In this document: positions 49,701 to 59,718 of the stretch, piece after piece
How the letters are laid out: every line of letters begins with the position of its first letter
Position numbering within the stretch: the stretch's first letter is position 1
From: Tigriopus japonicus
Lineage: Eukaryota > Arthropoda > Copepoda > Harpacticoida > Harpacticidae
Length of the DNA: 64,000 bases
Direction: 5' to 3'
Assembly: GCA_010645155.1 (NCBI GenBank)
Contig: CM021312.1
Location: forward strand, 5,863,976-5,927,975
Program-made: the position numbers and the translations under genes
The notes under the pieces: generated by a model
Told to the model about the DNA's origin: nothing
The model's database searches: none
What the model saw: the letters and a program-made list of their open reading frames with translations, nothing else

Positions 49701-51916
49701 CAAATGTGGAAAGAAAAAGGCAAGAAAAAAGGTCGTTGATCTGCTCAAATAAGTCTGATTGTATGTACCATATGATTTCTTACAGAATAGATGGGGAAAT
49801 TTCGATTGCTATTGCAATGTTCTCATGAATAATGTATTTGTTTTAGCAACATGTACCTGTGGGCGGATCGACTGTTTTTATTGAAGGGTATAATGCTAAC
49901 CACAGCAAAAGGGGCTCGACGTTCGGGTGTGACCAGGACAAATCGCTCATTGCCCGTAGGCTTCTCATCATCGGTTCGGAAAGCTCGGAGGTCACGATTG
50001 GAATTGGAGCTATTCTCGGATAAGTTCCCAGAAATCTTTCGCAACCTCGCACCTGAAAATGGCAAGTATTTAAGTTTGCAAATGGAAACACTATGCAATG
50101 TAATTCTGTTTCGAAATAAGAAATAAATTATTTAGATTTTTTTTAAATTGAGCTTAAAAATCCTAAAGTTGGCGCCAACTTTGTCAAAGTACTACCGTAA
50201 AAATGTTCCTATTTTCAGCAAACATTTGTTTCCTCAGCATTGAAATCGTCGGGAATATGTAGGAGCTAATCCTCTAATAGCATTTAAGGCAGGATTGGAC
50301 AAATTTTTGAATACTATTCCTGACCAACCCACTATTCAAGGGTTGTACAGATCTGCCAACAGTAACTCATTNNNNTTATTTAGATTTTTTTTAAATTGAG
50401 CTTAAAAATCCTAAAGTTGGCGCCAACTTTGTCAAAGTACTACCGTAAAAATGTTCCTATTTTCAGCAAACATTTGTTTCCTCAGCATTGAAAATGTAAT
50501 TAATGAACTTTCATAACGGTAATACTGAACATCCAACGGCAATGCACAAAACGTGACTCAATATCAAAATTCTTACCTAAATTTGACGGAATAAAGCTCA
50601 GACTCTCATTACTCGACCCAATATTCAGCGTCTTCACTTCATCGGTCTTGCTTTGACAAGTCATCTTCCTTTTCGTGCAATACATATTCCGAGCTTCAGG
50701 TAGCTGCTCATGGGAGCTGTGTCTGATAAAAACAAAGTCCAATTACAAAAAACCTTTGCTAACATCATCCCATGTCCAATTAACATACTTATCAGCAGCA
50801 AAGTTGAAGCTCAACTTTGAATTCTGGCTACTCAAAGAGTTCGTTCCAGCCGGAATGGCACCCGGAGGCGCCGATCTCGGAGCAGGTTGATTGCCAGGAA
50901 CATTGGATAAATCCAGATGAAGCAGATTATCATTCACTTCCAATCTGGCCTTGTCCGGAGCACTCCGCGGTCTTGGCGTTAATGGCTCGTCATGTTCATC
51001 GATATGAATCAAATGCTTGGTCGAATTATAGATCTCTTCTTCTCGTTCCTCGGCAAATAGTTTGTTTTCTGTCTGTCCGAAGGTTAGCTTCCGAGCGATT
51101 TTCTCATGTTCATTCACATTTTGAGCGGGTTCAATCACCGTAGGTGGAAGCTTGAAGCCCAAACCACGAAATCGCTCTTGTCTCAATCGTTTATGCTCTT
51201 GGAAATCTTTCAATACGTGTGTTTTCTGAAATATTATCAGTGAAGAAAATCAAATCTAGAACGTACTACAAATTTTGTCAACATGATGTTTAAATTCATC
51301 GCAAAATCTAAATGATTTTTGATCTGGACATGGAACTCAACCACACAAATATATTCCCATCTTCTTTAAAGGATGTTTTAACAACAAGCGACAAAGAATA
51401 AATATTATTTTCATTTAAAAAAAAAATCTAATGTTATCCATTTTTGTGGATGAAGTTCGTTTTTATACGTTGGAAGCAGAGTTCTTTTTCTAGAACTTAA
51501 AGGAAATTTGAAAGGAAATTTGAACAAATTTAAAGAATTTGGGCTAGAGGTTAGTGTTGCCATTCAAGATTTGGCCAAAATATCTAAAAACTGCCCGACA
51601 GCACCTACATTTTTCCGATATTTAGAGGCACTCTTACAAAAAAAGACTCTATCAACTGTTTGAAAATTTCGATCGGCTGTAAGCTATCAGAATGTCCATC
51701 AATGTCGAGTGTTCTTTTGGTTTAGTTACGTACTTGCAAACAATCAAGACGAATCTCGGTGAAGGTATGGTCGTCAGGTGGGTCCACATCTTCCGAACTC
51801 TCTCTGGCTTCCCGTGGTTGACATTCGTCATGAACTTGAATATTGGCCAAAAACGTGATGGCAGCCACTCGACGGCGAGATAAATCCAACGATCGAGCAC
51901 ATTGACTTAGCACCAT
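43710..51916 (-). CDS. Cables: CABLES: CDK5 and ABL1 enzyme substrate homologue
   Basis: Ten coding exons, in transcript order: 51734-51916, 50789-51225, 50577-50722, 49857-50052, 49257-49377, 47251-47614, 46572-46684, 44191-44297, 43919-44123, 43710-43850. They total 2013 bases and 670 residues, with all phases closed. Family marks: [15 protein letters not shown] near the N-terminus, [28 protein letters not shown], then the cyclin-box C-terminus from about residue 520 with [46 protein letters not shown] and [20 protein letters not shown]. In vertebrates CABLES proteins link CDK2/CDK5 to kinases such as ABL and WEE1 and restrain growth; that role is transferred by homology. The exon at 47251-47614 is poorly conserved and rests on open frame and matching phase. 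Intron 44298-46571 contains TVP23; intron 50053-50576 contains an assembly gap. Confidence 0.95.
44431..44885. mobile_element. Foldback (MULE-like) element in CABLES intron
   Basis: Ends CCAAGAAGCACTGAAT and, inverted, ATTCAGTGGTTCTTGG; the two halves are inverted copies around ACCATTACCACAAAAGG near 44645. Same family as 6992-7457 and 20545-21466. Confidence 0.82.
45512..46562 (+). CDS. Tvp23: TVP23 family Golgi membrane protein
   Basis: Two exons, 45512-45593 and 45949-46562 (phase 1, Y-S-D junction), 231 residues. After a short acidic, Ser-rich N-terminus come the TVP23/FAM18 landmarks: [69 protein letters not shown] and [13 protein letters not shown]. About four membrane segments are expected. 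TVP23 works at the late Golgi in vesicle traffic (yeast and mammalian family knowledge). The gene lies on the opposite strand inside a CABLES intron, and its stop is 9 bases from the CABLES exon 46572-46684. With AATAAA at 46908-46913 its 3' UTR would cover that exon in antisense. Confidence 0.95.
46908..46913 (+). terminator. Candidate poly(A) signal of TVP23
   Basis: AATAAA, the first good match after the TVP23 stop. If used, the transcript overlaps a CABLES exon. Confidence 0.4.
48424..49178. repeat. GTAATTAC-rich repeat in CABLES intron
   Basis: Words such as GTAATTACATTTGAAAT at the left and GTAATTGTAATAAATTACAT at the right occur in both orientations, with ATTACAAATTACTATTACAT inside. 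It looks like a decayed inverted-repeat transposon; ends and duplication are unclear. Confidence 0.5.
50128..50493. other. 118-bp direct duplication around a LINE piece and N gap
   Basis: 50128-50245 and 50376-50493 are the same 118 bases. Between them lie a LINE 3' fragment (50246-50371) and four Ns (50372-50375). The layout fits two contigs that overlap by 118 bases but were joined by a nominal gap, or a polymorphic LINE copy that split the assembly. It falls inside a CABLES intron and does not affect coding exons. Confidence 0.9.
50246..50371 (+). pseudogene. LINE reverse transcriptase 3' fragment, copy 3
   Basis: Matches copy 2 (about 18455-18580) closely, encoding the stretch around [11 protein letters not shown] near the end of the reverse transcriptase. 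It is cut on the right by the N gap. Confidence 0.9.
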
Positions 51917-53130
51917 TATGATTTTTACTGAAATCTAATATCTCGGAAGAAGCATGCTTGATTACGTCTCTAAAGAAGCGTTTCATCTACTCTATGTTGT
52001 CCTTGTTGTTGCAGTGTTCCACTGTTCCACTCAGTTTGCTGAATCAGGGAAGGAAGTGTGTTTAAAGAGAAAGGAAGTGGGAACACGGCCAAGAAGGATC
52101 AAATCATTTGTAGGTAGGTAGGTAGACAGATGAGATGACATCAGATGTTATGTTTGGCTGTTGTCATGGGAATAGTTAGGATTTGTTTGTTAAGTTAATA
52201 ACGGATTGACGATATTTTGAGACAGAACGGCGTACAAGTGGATTTGAATTGAGCAAGGTACTATTGACGATGTATGTATGATGGACTGATGGTACACAAG
52301 ATAAGTATCTTAGGAATTCTTAGGTCCACGTAGACGTCAGACAAGCTTTGTTACTATGATTGCTTCACTAAAACACGTGTGTCTTTGACTCAAAACAGAG
52401 CTGTCACTAAACGATAGGATAATGCCATCAAATTTCTTATCTGTTACAAAGAAATTCATGCTTCCAAGAGTTTTTCCGTGTTCCCAAAATCTTGCATAAC
52501 AAGTGGAGTCACTCTAAAAAGCCATAGGATGCTCGACCAATTGGTCAATCAAGAACATCAAATATGTCATTTTGGAAAGATTTTGTTTCGAACTTTAATG
52601 AAAGCAGCATACGTGTGATGATTTTGATATTCTGTGTTGACTAACATGCGAAACCCAGGCCTGAATCACTTCATCATGATGAACTTCCTTACTACTATAA
52701 TTTGAGTCTGTGAACTACACTCGCTTGCCCGAAGTCAAACTCAAAAATAGAATGGAAACATGAAGCTTGTCTTTTTCAAGGCACCTCAAAATATTGCAAA
52801 TGAGGTACTATAGCTTTAAATGAAAAGTATGTATTTTTGTTCATTCAAATTACACTTTTAACCACTTGTAACCCCAAACAATCTACCTTTTTGTTCTCAG
52901 TGTCAGCTGCCATGTTTCCCATCGTATTCTTTGTGTACAGTCTTTAGTAAGCTTTCTTACAGACGTCAAGCAAACGAGGACATGCTTCAAGCTTCATGCT
53001 TGATTAAGAAGGGCGTGTGTGTAGAACAATAATAAATGGCGTGATCCAAGCACGAGGTCCCTCTCGAATCTCACATATTGCAATAAAAATGGTCTCCTCG
53101 TAATCTTCATCCACTTAACAAGGTCTCATC
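51917..53130. other. Head-to-head gap between CABLES and TMEM164
   Basis: 1.2 kb between two divergent starts, so both promoters should be here. A short GTAG microsatellite (TAGGTAGGTAGGTAG) lies near 52113. No coding exon is evident. Confidence 0.6.
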
Positions 53131-54021
53131 ATGACTGACCCATCAGGCAAATCCCTGAATTCTTCAGCCTATGAAGTGGCTTCCTTCACCGACATCTTTT
53201 TCAACTACTGCGTTTCGGGTATCAATTTCTCTTTGCCAGGAAATGGAGGTCAGGAGTGCCATGATTTTATCGACCAACCTCGACGCAGTTATGAATGCAT
53301 TTTCGGGATACTGGTCAGTATTGGGTGCTTGATCCTTGGGATCAAACTGCACAAGCCTCCTGGTCGACCTCGGATTGGTAATCCTTTTGTTTATGACCCT
53401 TGGCGGATTGCTTTACTCGTGAGCATGACCTTTGTTTTCGCGATGGAGCTATGCTACAAATTGGCCACACGTCAAGCCATTTTCATCCTACAACCTTGTC
53501 ACATTTTGTGCTTGATCATGATGTTTCTTTTGGCCGCTCCAGCCACCAATTCTCGGGCTTTGACCTATTTGTTTCGGGTTCACATCTATTTCTTGCACGG
53601 ACCCATTGTGGCCATCATATTTCCGGTGACTAATACGCTATTTCTGCCCTTTGAAGTGAGCACATATTGGTTGGAACACTTCTTTCTCATGATCATTCCA
53701 TTGTACTTGCTTCGACAAGGAGGTGTGTTCACTATGGAAAAAACGATGGATCTGACTTGGCCCCTGATGTCTTTTGGGATCTGGGGTATCTATCATTTCA
53801 TCATTCTGGAGTTTATGTCGTTGTTCACGATGGCCAACTTGAACTCCATGCTTTGTCCGGCGATCACGGATCCCTTTTATGGGCCCAATTATCGACTTTA
53901 TGCATTGGGTCATCAGTTTGCCTTGAACTTTCTGTCCGGCAAGCTTTTTGGGCTGTTGGGAAAAGATGAGGTGGAACAATTCGAGGAACTGCCGAAAAAA
54001 CTTCGTCACAAATCGTCCTGA
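53131..54021 (+). CDS. Tmem164: TMEM164 homologue, membrane acyltransferase
   Basis: A single uninterrupted frame of 296 residues. Family landmarks: GNGGQECHDF, FAMELCYKLATRQAIFILQ, QPCHILCLIMMFLLAAPAT, LFRVHIYFLHGPI, FPVTNTLFLPFEVSTYWLEH, IPLYLLRQGGVFT, YHFIILEFMSLFTMANLNSM and LCPAITDPFYGPNYRLYALG. About six to seven membrane segments are expected. Human TMEM164 has been described as an acyltransferase making arachidonate-containing ether phospholipids with a catalytic cysteine; Cys123 in QPCH is the natural counterpart here (recollection plus alignment by eye). The lack of introns is notable beside neighbours with many. It faces CABLES head to head. Confidence 0.96.
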   Translation: MTDPSGKSLNSSAYEVASFTDIFFNYCVSGINFSLPGNGGQECHDFIDQPRRSYECIFGILVSIGCLILGIKLHKPPGRPRIGNPFVYDPWRIALLVSMTFVFAMELCYKLATRQAIFILQPCHILCLIMMFLLAAPATNSRALTYLFRVHIYFLHGPIVAIIFPVTNTLFLPFEVSTYWLEHFFLMIIPLYLLRQGGVFTMEKTMDLTWPLMSFGIWGIYHFIILEFMSLFTMANLNSMLCPAITDPFYGPNYRLYALGHQFALNFLSGKLFGLLGKDEVEQFEELPKKLRHKSS

Positions 54022-54102
54022 TGGATTGGAGTCAATCCTCTGCCATAAATAATCGAGTCACAATTGAAGATTTCTAGTGCCAAGAGCAAGTGTCAAGTGA
54101 TA

Positions 54103-54108
54103 AATAAA
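54103..54108 (+). terminator. Poly(A) signal of TMEM164
   Basis: AATAAA 82 bases after the stop codon. Confidence 0.6.
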
Positions 54109-54834
54109 CCCGGGTTGGTTCGTTGGCACTTGCGCCCCGTGTTTTGTCAGTTGAATATGCAAACTTACTTACTATCAAATATATTTAAGTATCGTTACTA
54201 TCACTCTGATCTCATTGTTTGATTTGTACCCTCTAAAAGTGAGGAATAAAGTTAATTGTTTTTAAAACAACAATTCTTTTTTTTCTAAATCTTATTTTAA
54301 AAATAAGAAAGATTATATCAAAACAATCAGCTCCATTTTTTCTAAATTCGGAGTATCGCTAATTTCCTTCGGGGGTTTTTATCAAGACAATCGTACTTTT
54401 CTTTTCAAATCTCCATTTTTTTCTTTTTAGATAATAAATAGGGAGAGAAAATAAATTTTTTAAAGTCCAAAATATTTAACAATATTTATCCAATTTTCCT
54501 CGATTTTTTAAACATTTTGGTTGTTTCAAGGAAAAAACAAATATTTCCTCGAATATTTAAATCTTTTTGTCTAAAAATTTTTTAGGTAAAATTGAGGAGA
54601 GTAAATGAATGACCAATGCTTAATAGCGCTCACCCAAAATGAAACCAAATTACAAAAACATCTACATAATGCCATTTGCCCTGAGATTAGACTGTCATAC
54701 ACGAATAAACTGCGCCATCTATGGAGGCAAATTGAAAATTGTATTTTTAAATCAATTCCAAGTCAAGTGTGCCTCTAAACACGGCCAAATGCATCAAATT
54801 CACCAAAAACAAATTCGGAAAATCGGTGCACATA

Positions 54835-56113
54835 CAGGGGGCGGAAGCGTTTCAAAAGCATTTCTTTAAGTGTTTGTGCACTCTGATTCAGGCATGCAAG
54901 GGCTATATAGGCCATTGCGTGAGCTGAATTGGCCATCGGGCCACACGTAAAAAAGGAAGTAAACAATTTTGACCAGTATTGATTGGTATGGAAGCAAAAC
55001 GCCAGCGCGTGTCTGATCTCCTTGATGCGGGCGTCAAGAGCAAAGAAATTGAGGAGATTGTGGGATGCTCCAGGAGCCTTGTGGACACAGTGAAGAAGCT
55101 CAAGAAGGAAAACGCGAGCTTCTCAAGGCCCAAACATGGAGGCCAAAACAAGATTCGGACCCAGGACTTCATAGACAATGTCAAAGCCGCAATTGAGGCC
55201 AATCCCATGAAGTCCAAACGTCAGTTGGCCAAGGAGCTTACTGTGGACGAGAAGACAATTAGGAACACAGTCCAGGACCTTGGGGCCTTCAGTTACAAGA
55301 GGAGGAAACAGCAGCTTCTCTCAGCAACAACGATGGCAACCAGGGTGGTGAAGGGGAAGAGACTTCTCAGTTGGTTCAAGTCTCAGCCAAGGCCGAAGCC
55401 CCTGATCTTCTCGGACAAGAAGTTCTGGTTGGCGATCAAGCCTTCAACCACCAGAATGACCGCTACATTGCCTGGTCAATTAATGACGTCCCTGGTGTCA
55501 ATCGAACAAAGCATCCTGCCGGCATCATGATGCTTGGCTGTGTTGCCAGCAATGGGCTGAAAATGCCACCTTATTGGTTTGAGGCCGGCCTCAAGATCAA
55601 TGCCAAGGTCTACCTCAATGTCCTCAAGACTGTAGTCAAGCCTTGGCTTGTAGCAAACTTCCCTATGGGCTACGTTATGCAGCAAGACTCTGCTCCTGCA
55701 CACAAAGCCATCATTGTGCAAAAGTGGTGCCAGGAGGAGTTTGATGAGTTTTGGCCATGGTCAATGTGGCCACCCTCCAGCCCGGATTTAAACCCTCTGG
55801 ACTACGCCATCTGGGGCAAGTTGGAGGCCACAGCCTGCAGGACTGCCCACCCAAGCACCACGGCCCTGAAGATCAGCGTGGAGGAGGCCTGGGTCAACTT
55901 GTCTGCCGACTTTGTAATCAAGTCCTGCGCCGCCTTCCGCCGCCGTGTCCAAGCCATGGTTGATGCCAATGGCAGCCACTTTGAACAAAAGTAATGGAGG
56001 GACTTCTTGTTATTTTCTAAATAAACATTAAGTCTGTACTCCTGATGGATCTTGCTGTAGTTCCACTTGTTCAATATTTGACAAAAATGCTTTTGAAACG
56101 CTTCCGCACCCTG
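54835..56113 (+). mobile_element. Mariner-type (DD37D) transposon
   Basis: A 1279-bp element with inverted ends starting CAGGG(G/T)GCGGAAGCGTTT and continuing to AAAAGCATTT, about 30 bases with very few mismatches, flanked by TA on both sides (54833-54834, 56114-56115). TA targets are the hallmark of the IS630/Tc1/mariner superfamily. It carries one transposase frame, broken by a single frameshift. Confidence 0.95.
54988..55994 (+). pseudogene. Mariner-type transposase with one frameshift
   Basis: The N-terminal half from ATG 54988 has helix-turn-helix regions (RQRVSDLLDAGVKSKEIEEI; SKRQLAKELTVDEKTIRNTV). The catalytic half has FSDKK (first Asp), MQQDSAPAHK (second Asp) and SSPDLNPLDYAIWGKLE (third Asp). 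There are 37 residues between the second and third Asp, hence DD37D as in the maT-like branch. The frame changes once, near 55430, just after FSDKKFW, where the downstream frame resumes as VGDQAFNHQNDRY. Apart from that the protein is intact to the stop at 55994. The break disables the copy as it stands, unless it is a sequencing error. Confidence 0.93.
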
Positions 56114-56522
56114 TATACAAAACTACCAAACATTGATGTTGTCAAAAAAATTTTTTATTAAATACCCGGTTTCCTTTCAAATAGTTTGGGCTTGTGAAGA
56201 AAATATTTTGGATATTTTGTCACTTTTTTGCAAATATTTTTCCGGGCCCTGATCAATATAATTCACAGAAACCGAAATTCCATCATCTTTTAAACTTATT
56301 TTAACTTTTAATCATGCATCCTTCCTATAACAAAGCGTTTTCTCCCCAAGATCTCGTTCTGTTGGAGGAAGGGTTTATAAAGCGATGGTCAACAAAAAGG
56401 ATCACAATTATGAGACATATTTTTCCAACATTAATATAATCTTCTCCATCACTGGCGAGCAATTCGATTCGCCCAAAAACACGTCGACTTGGAATCCTTT
56501 GTTGCACTTTGAGTCTTTGACG

Positions 56523-57719
56523 TCACGACGATTTTTGCAGTCGTTTCTCCAGTCGTTTTATTGTTTGTTTGTCCATCCTCAACTGCTTTCTCAATAATTT
56601 GTTGGACATATCACTCCTTTCAAACTTTGACTTCCACATTTTAGCCTAGAAGTAAAAGTGACTTTAGATTTTGCTACCTTACCCTTCGCAAGACTAAAAT
56701 CCTATCTAACAAGAAAATTGGTGTGACTGTGAGCTGACAAACTAAACGATGAAGTGTCAACGAAAGTGCAGTTCCCTTTTACATCAATGACTTCACAAAA
56801 GGAAAGAGCAAGTTCACTTACTCTTTCATGTCAAATGATAAGCTAATTATCGATTCATTATTAACCCCAAGCATGAGACTCTATTTTGTGTGCGTCGTTA
56901 CATTACCTCTTTTTCAAATGAGTGACATTTGTGGCAGGTGGTTGGAACTTCAAAAGAATAGTTCATTTCCAGGTTGGTCTCAGTTGCCATCTCCGGAGAT
57001 TCCTCTTCTTGAGGATCTGACATGTCAAGCACTGGATCCGGTTTGATGGTTATTTCACTCACGTTGGGATCATTCTTTTGGGAGTAAGTATGATCCCTGG
57101 GATTTGTGTCAAGACTCAAAGGATCTTTGAGATCTAAATCTAATGGCCAGTCGTCTCTTGATTTTCGTGGATTTGACAGCGGACTTAACAAATACGAAAA
57201 CAATGAAGGGATCGATCCTTTTTTCAAGCGTTGCTTTTGGCCATGATTGTTATACAAAAAATCGTCGGCTTCAAAATGTTCCTAAAAAGATGTTTGGATC
57301 CTTAGAGTTATTCTTTCCTTTAGCATCATTGGCTCCATGAGTGATTCTAATCATGAATCAATTCCAACTGACTTTAGAGTGCAAAATATGGCCTGACAAT
57401 ACAAATGCAAGGAAATTGAAGACAAATTTAAAGGTTACAACACAATGGTTCGAATAACATATGCTTCAAAGCTAATATCATGTCAAATCATAAAACCTTC
57501 AGGAGAGATTTACAATTTCTCCACTTCAGATTGTGGCCTTGATAAGAACGAGAAATATACGTATGTACCAACCTCACAAAGCCTAGAATTCTCGTTGGGC
57601 TCCCAATTCGGTCGGTTAACATTTTCAGCCCACTTCTTACGGATATCGGGGTTCTTTGGAAAACGGTGAAGCTTGAAAGCTGGTGCCCGATTGGTACATC
57701 TCCGGGCTGAACAAGACAT
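56523..57719 (-). CDS. THAP-domain zinc-finger protein
   Basis: Three exons, in transcript order: 57573-57719, 56907-57281, 56523-56645; all junctions are phase 0; 214 residues. The THAP domain (C2CH) fills residues 1 to about 85: CSARRC supplies the first Cys pair (Cys3, Cys8), then FPKNPDIRKKWAENVNR, W39, and LCEEHF spanning the first junction gives Cys48 and His51. A long hydrophilic, acidic middle follows, with Asp/Pro-rich stretches. The last exon is a basic coiled coil (SNKLLRKQLRMDKQTIKRLE), as in many THAP proteins that dimerise. THAP domains bind DNA specifically and came from P-element transposases. Which family member this is, and its target genes, cannot be told. Confidence 0.93.
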
Positions 57720-58734
57720 TTTGAAGCTGATTTCTCTGGTGCTTCTTAGAGAATGGCGAAAACAACGAGAGAGAGGTTTGAAGTGCCCAAATGTCAGAAA
57801 GGGGTTTATAGGTTTATTTATTTTGGTTTTGAGTTTGGTGAGCGAGGAAGCTTCTATTTACTAACAAAATATGCGTAAGATATGAATTTAGCGTAACGGA
57901 ACTTCTCTTAATCAAAGCTGGTCCCCGTAAAGGAGCTGAACTCAGGTTCGGAAACGTTCGGGAAAGACTGAAATATGGGAACAAAATGGTGATATTTTCG
58001 GTAATCGAGAAGATGCAAGGTCCACTAGAAAGATTCTCGGAAATTTTCAAGCCAAAATACTATCATAAGCACACCAAAATTTGGGGATAATGGGATATTG
58101 ATATCGAGAAAAAGATCTATTTAAGCCATTGTTTTATACTTTATGCAAAATTTCCCTGCTTAGCTTTATTTATTTTTTCATTTTTCTCGTAACAAAAGGT
58201 TTGAAAGAAACTCTCGAACTTTACTCGAAGCCAATCTTTTGTTTATCAACCCTCCTGAAACAGTTAAAATTATTTTTTTTGCCACCTTCAAACCGACATG
58301 TTAAGTGATTTTATTTAGGTTATTTAACGGTGTACGTCTTTTGTCTTATTAAAGCAAAATTTCATAATTGTTAAGGGTATTCATAATGAAATTTTTCCCT
58401 AAGGCCTACTGATTCTAATCACAATTTCACTGAACAACTCAGTTTTGTCTGGCCTCTATCTTTTTCAACTTTTATTTTTAAAATTCCATAGATTTTTCTT
58501 AAAATGGCGCGTTACGGTGTGTTTTGGGCTATAACAAAGAGACATGAAGGGTCCCTTTCTGAATTCTTCAGATGTCAAAAAAAATTCCATCAATTGAGAG
58601 CCTGAACCTAAATCCTAACCTTAAACAGTAAAATTATTTGACAGGTTTTGAGTTTGTTATATATGTATTATGTGTTTGAAGCAATCACCAACTATCCATC
58701 AAACCCACAAAATATATGGCATCGAAAGATCCTT
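57720..58734. other. Intergenic, no gene seen
   Basis: Upstream of the THAP gene and downstream of the small secreted-protein gene. AT-rich, with no conserved frame. Confidence 0.6.
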
Positions 58735-59499
58735 TTATCCAATGGTAGGAACTCGTAGGTATTCACGTTGACTCAGCAACACTTTCCTAATGTTTGGAAC
58801 TCGGAAATGTTCTCCCAAATAGATTCTTATACTTAGGAGTTGAAGCCACATAGGATCATTCACAAGCTGAAAAATTAAATATCTTATTAGTAAGGCTGTT
58901 TTGTATTAACAACATACATCTATTTTTTTAATCACTGCTTTTGCACACTTTTTTAAATTTTCCCGCCAGCGTTGTATTTTCAAACAGTTTTGACACTACC
59001 AAACTAGCATCAACCATTGAAATTGGGATAAAAAAATGCTATGCGTTATTGTTTATTAAGATTTCCACTTTTACCATCAAAAGTTGTGTGACGAGCATTG
59101 GAAGAATATAATTTAACATTGGATTTATGAAATGTTGGTGAACAAGTAAAAGGATCGTACAAGAGTTAGTTTAGTTTCCAGTTCTCATACATTAGTAACT
59201 TACTTTATAAGTAGGAATGGTCCTGAACAGTTCGATCAGATGCTTATCAAAGTCGGCAATGACGGCCTTCATTACCGATGGAGGAACTTTGGTTATGTAT
59301 TCTTCTAATGTAAAGGGACCGAAAGCAGGATGTCTAAGTTTTCCAATGTTTGGATCCCTTACCATGACCTAGAATTGATCCAGGGGTGGAGTTTGTGAAA
59401 AAACATTCTTTTCACCATATGAATTCTTACCCTTGCTGAAGATGGAACGAGGAGGTAAAGAGAGAAGAAAGAAACAAGAATTGGAAGAGTGTTTTTCAT
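58735..59499 (-). CDS. Small secreted protein without cysteine, unknown
   Basis: Three exons, in transcript order: 59431-59499, 59204-59368, 58735-58866; all junctions are phase 0; 121 residues. Exon 1 is a neat signal peptide (MKNTLPILVSFFSLYLLVPS, cleavage likely after SSA). The mature part has about 99 residues and no cysteine: it starts VMVRDPNIGKLRHPAFGPFT, continues with EEYITKVPPSVMKAVIADF and ends REYLRVPTIG. I do not recognise the family. Exact phase agreement and a signal peptide that ends at the first junction support a real gene. It sits just downstream of DNAJC22 on the same strand. Confidence 0.75.
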
Positions 59500-59718
59500 T
59501 TCCCAACGGCTCTACAACTGAAGGACAGTCTTTCAAACAAGGTCTTTTATGCCGTTTAATCTGCTTAGGAAAGGGCGGATAAAAGCACACGATATGGAAC
59601 TTTCCCTTTATTGCCAAGCTCAGATGATGAAAAACACTATCAAGGTGTATTTTTCGGTTCAACACTCCATGAATGTAACATATTATGTTAATTATTATTT
59701 GAATGGCTCGTCGTCTAG

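Larger units (their letters stand above)
54440..56255 (-). mobile_element. Dispersed repeat, copy 2, split by mariner
   Basis: The flanks of the mariner element (54440-54834 and 56114-56255) together resemble the repeat at 40200-40770 in inverse. Shared words include TGCCATTTGCCCTGAG against its relative CAAATGCCCTTTGG, and the end GCAAATATTTTTCCGGGCCC. The mariner therefore landed in an older element. Confidence 0.6.
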
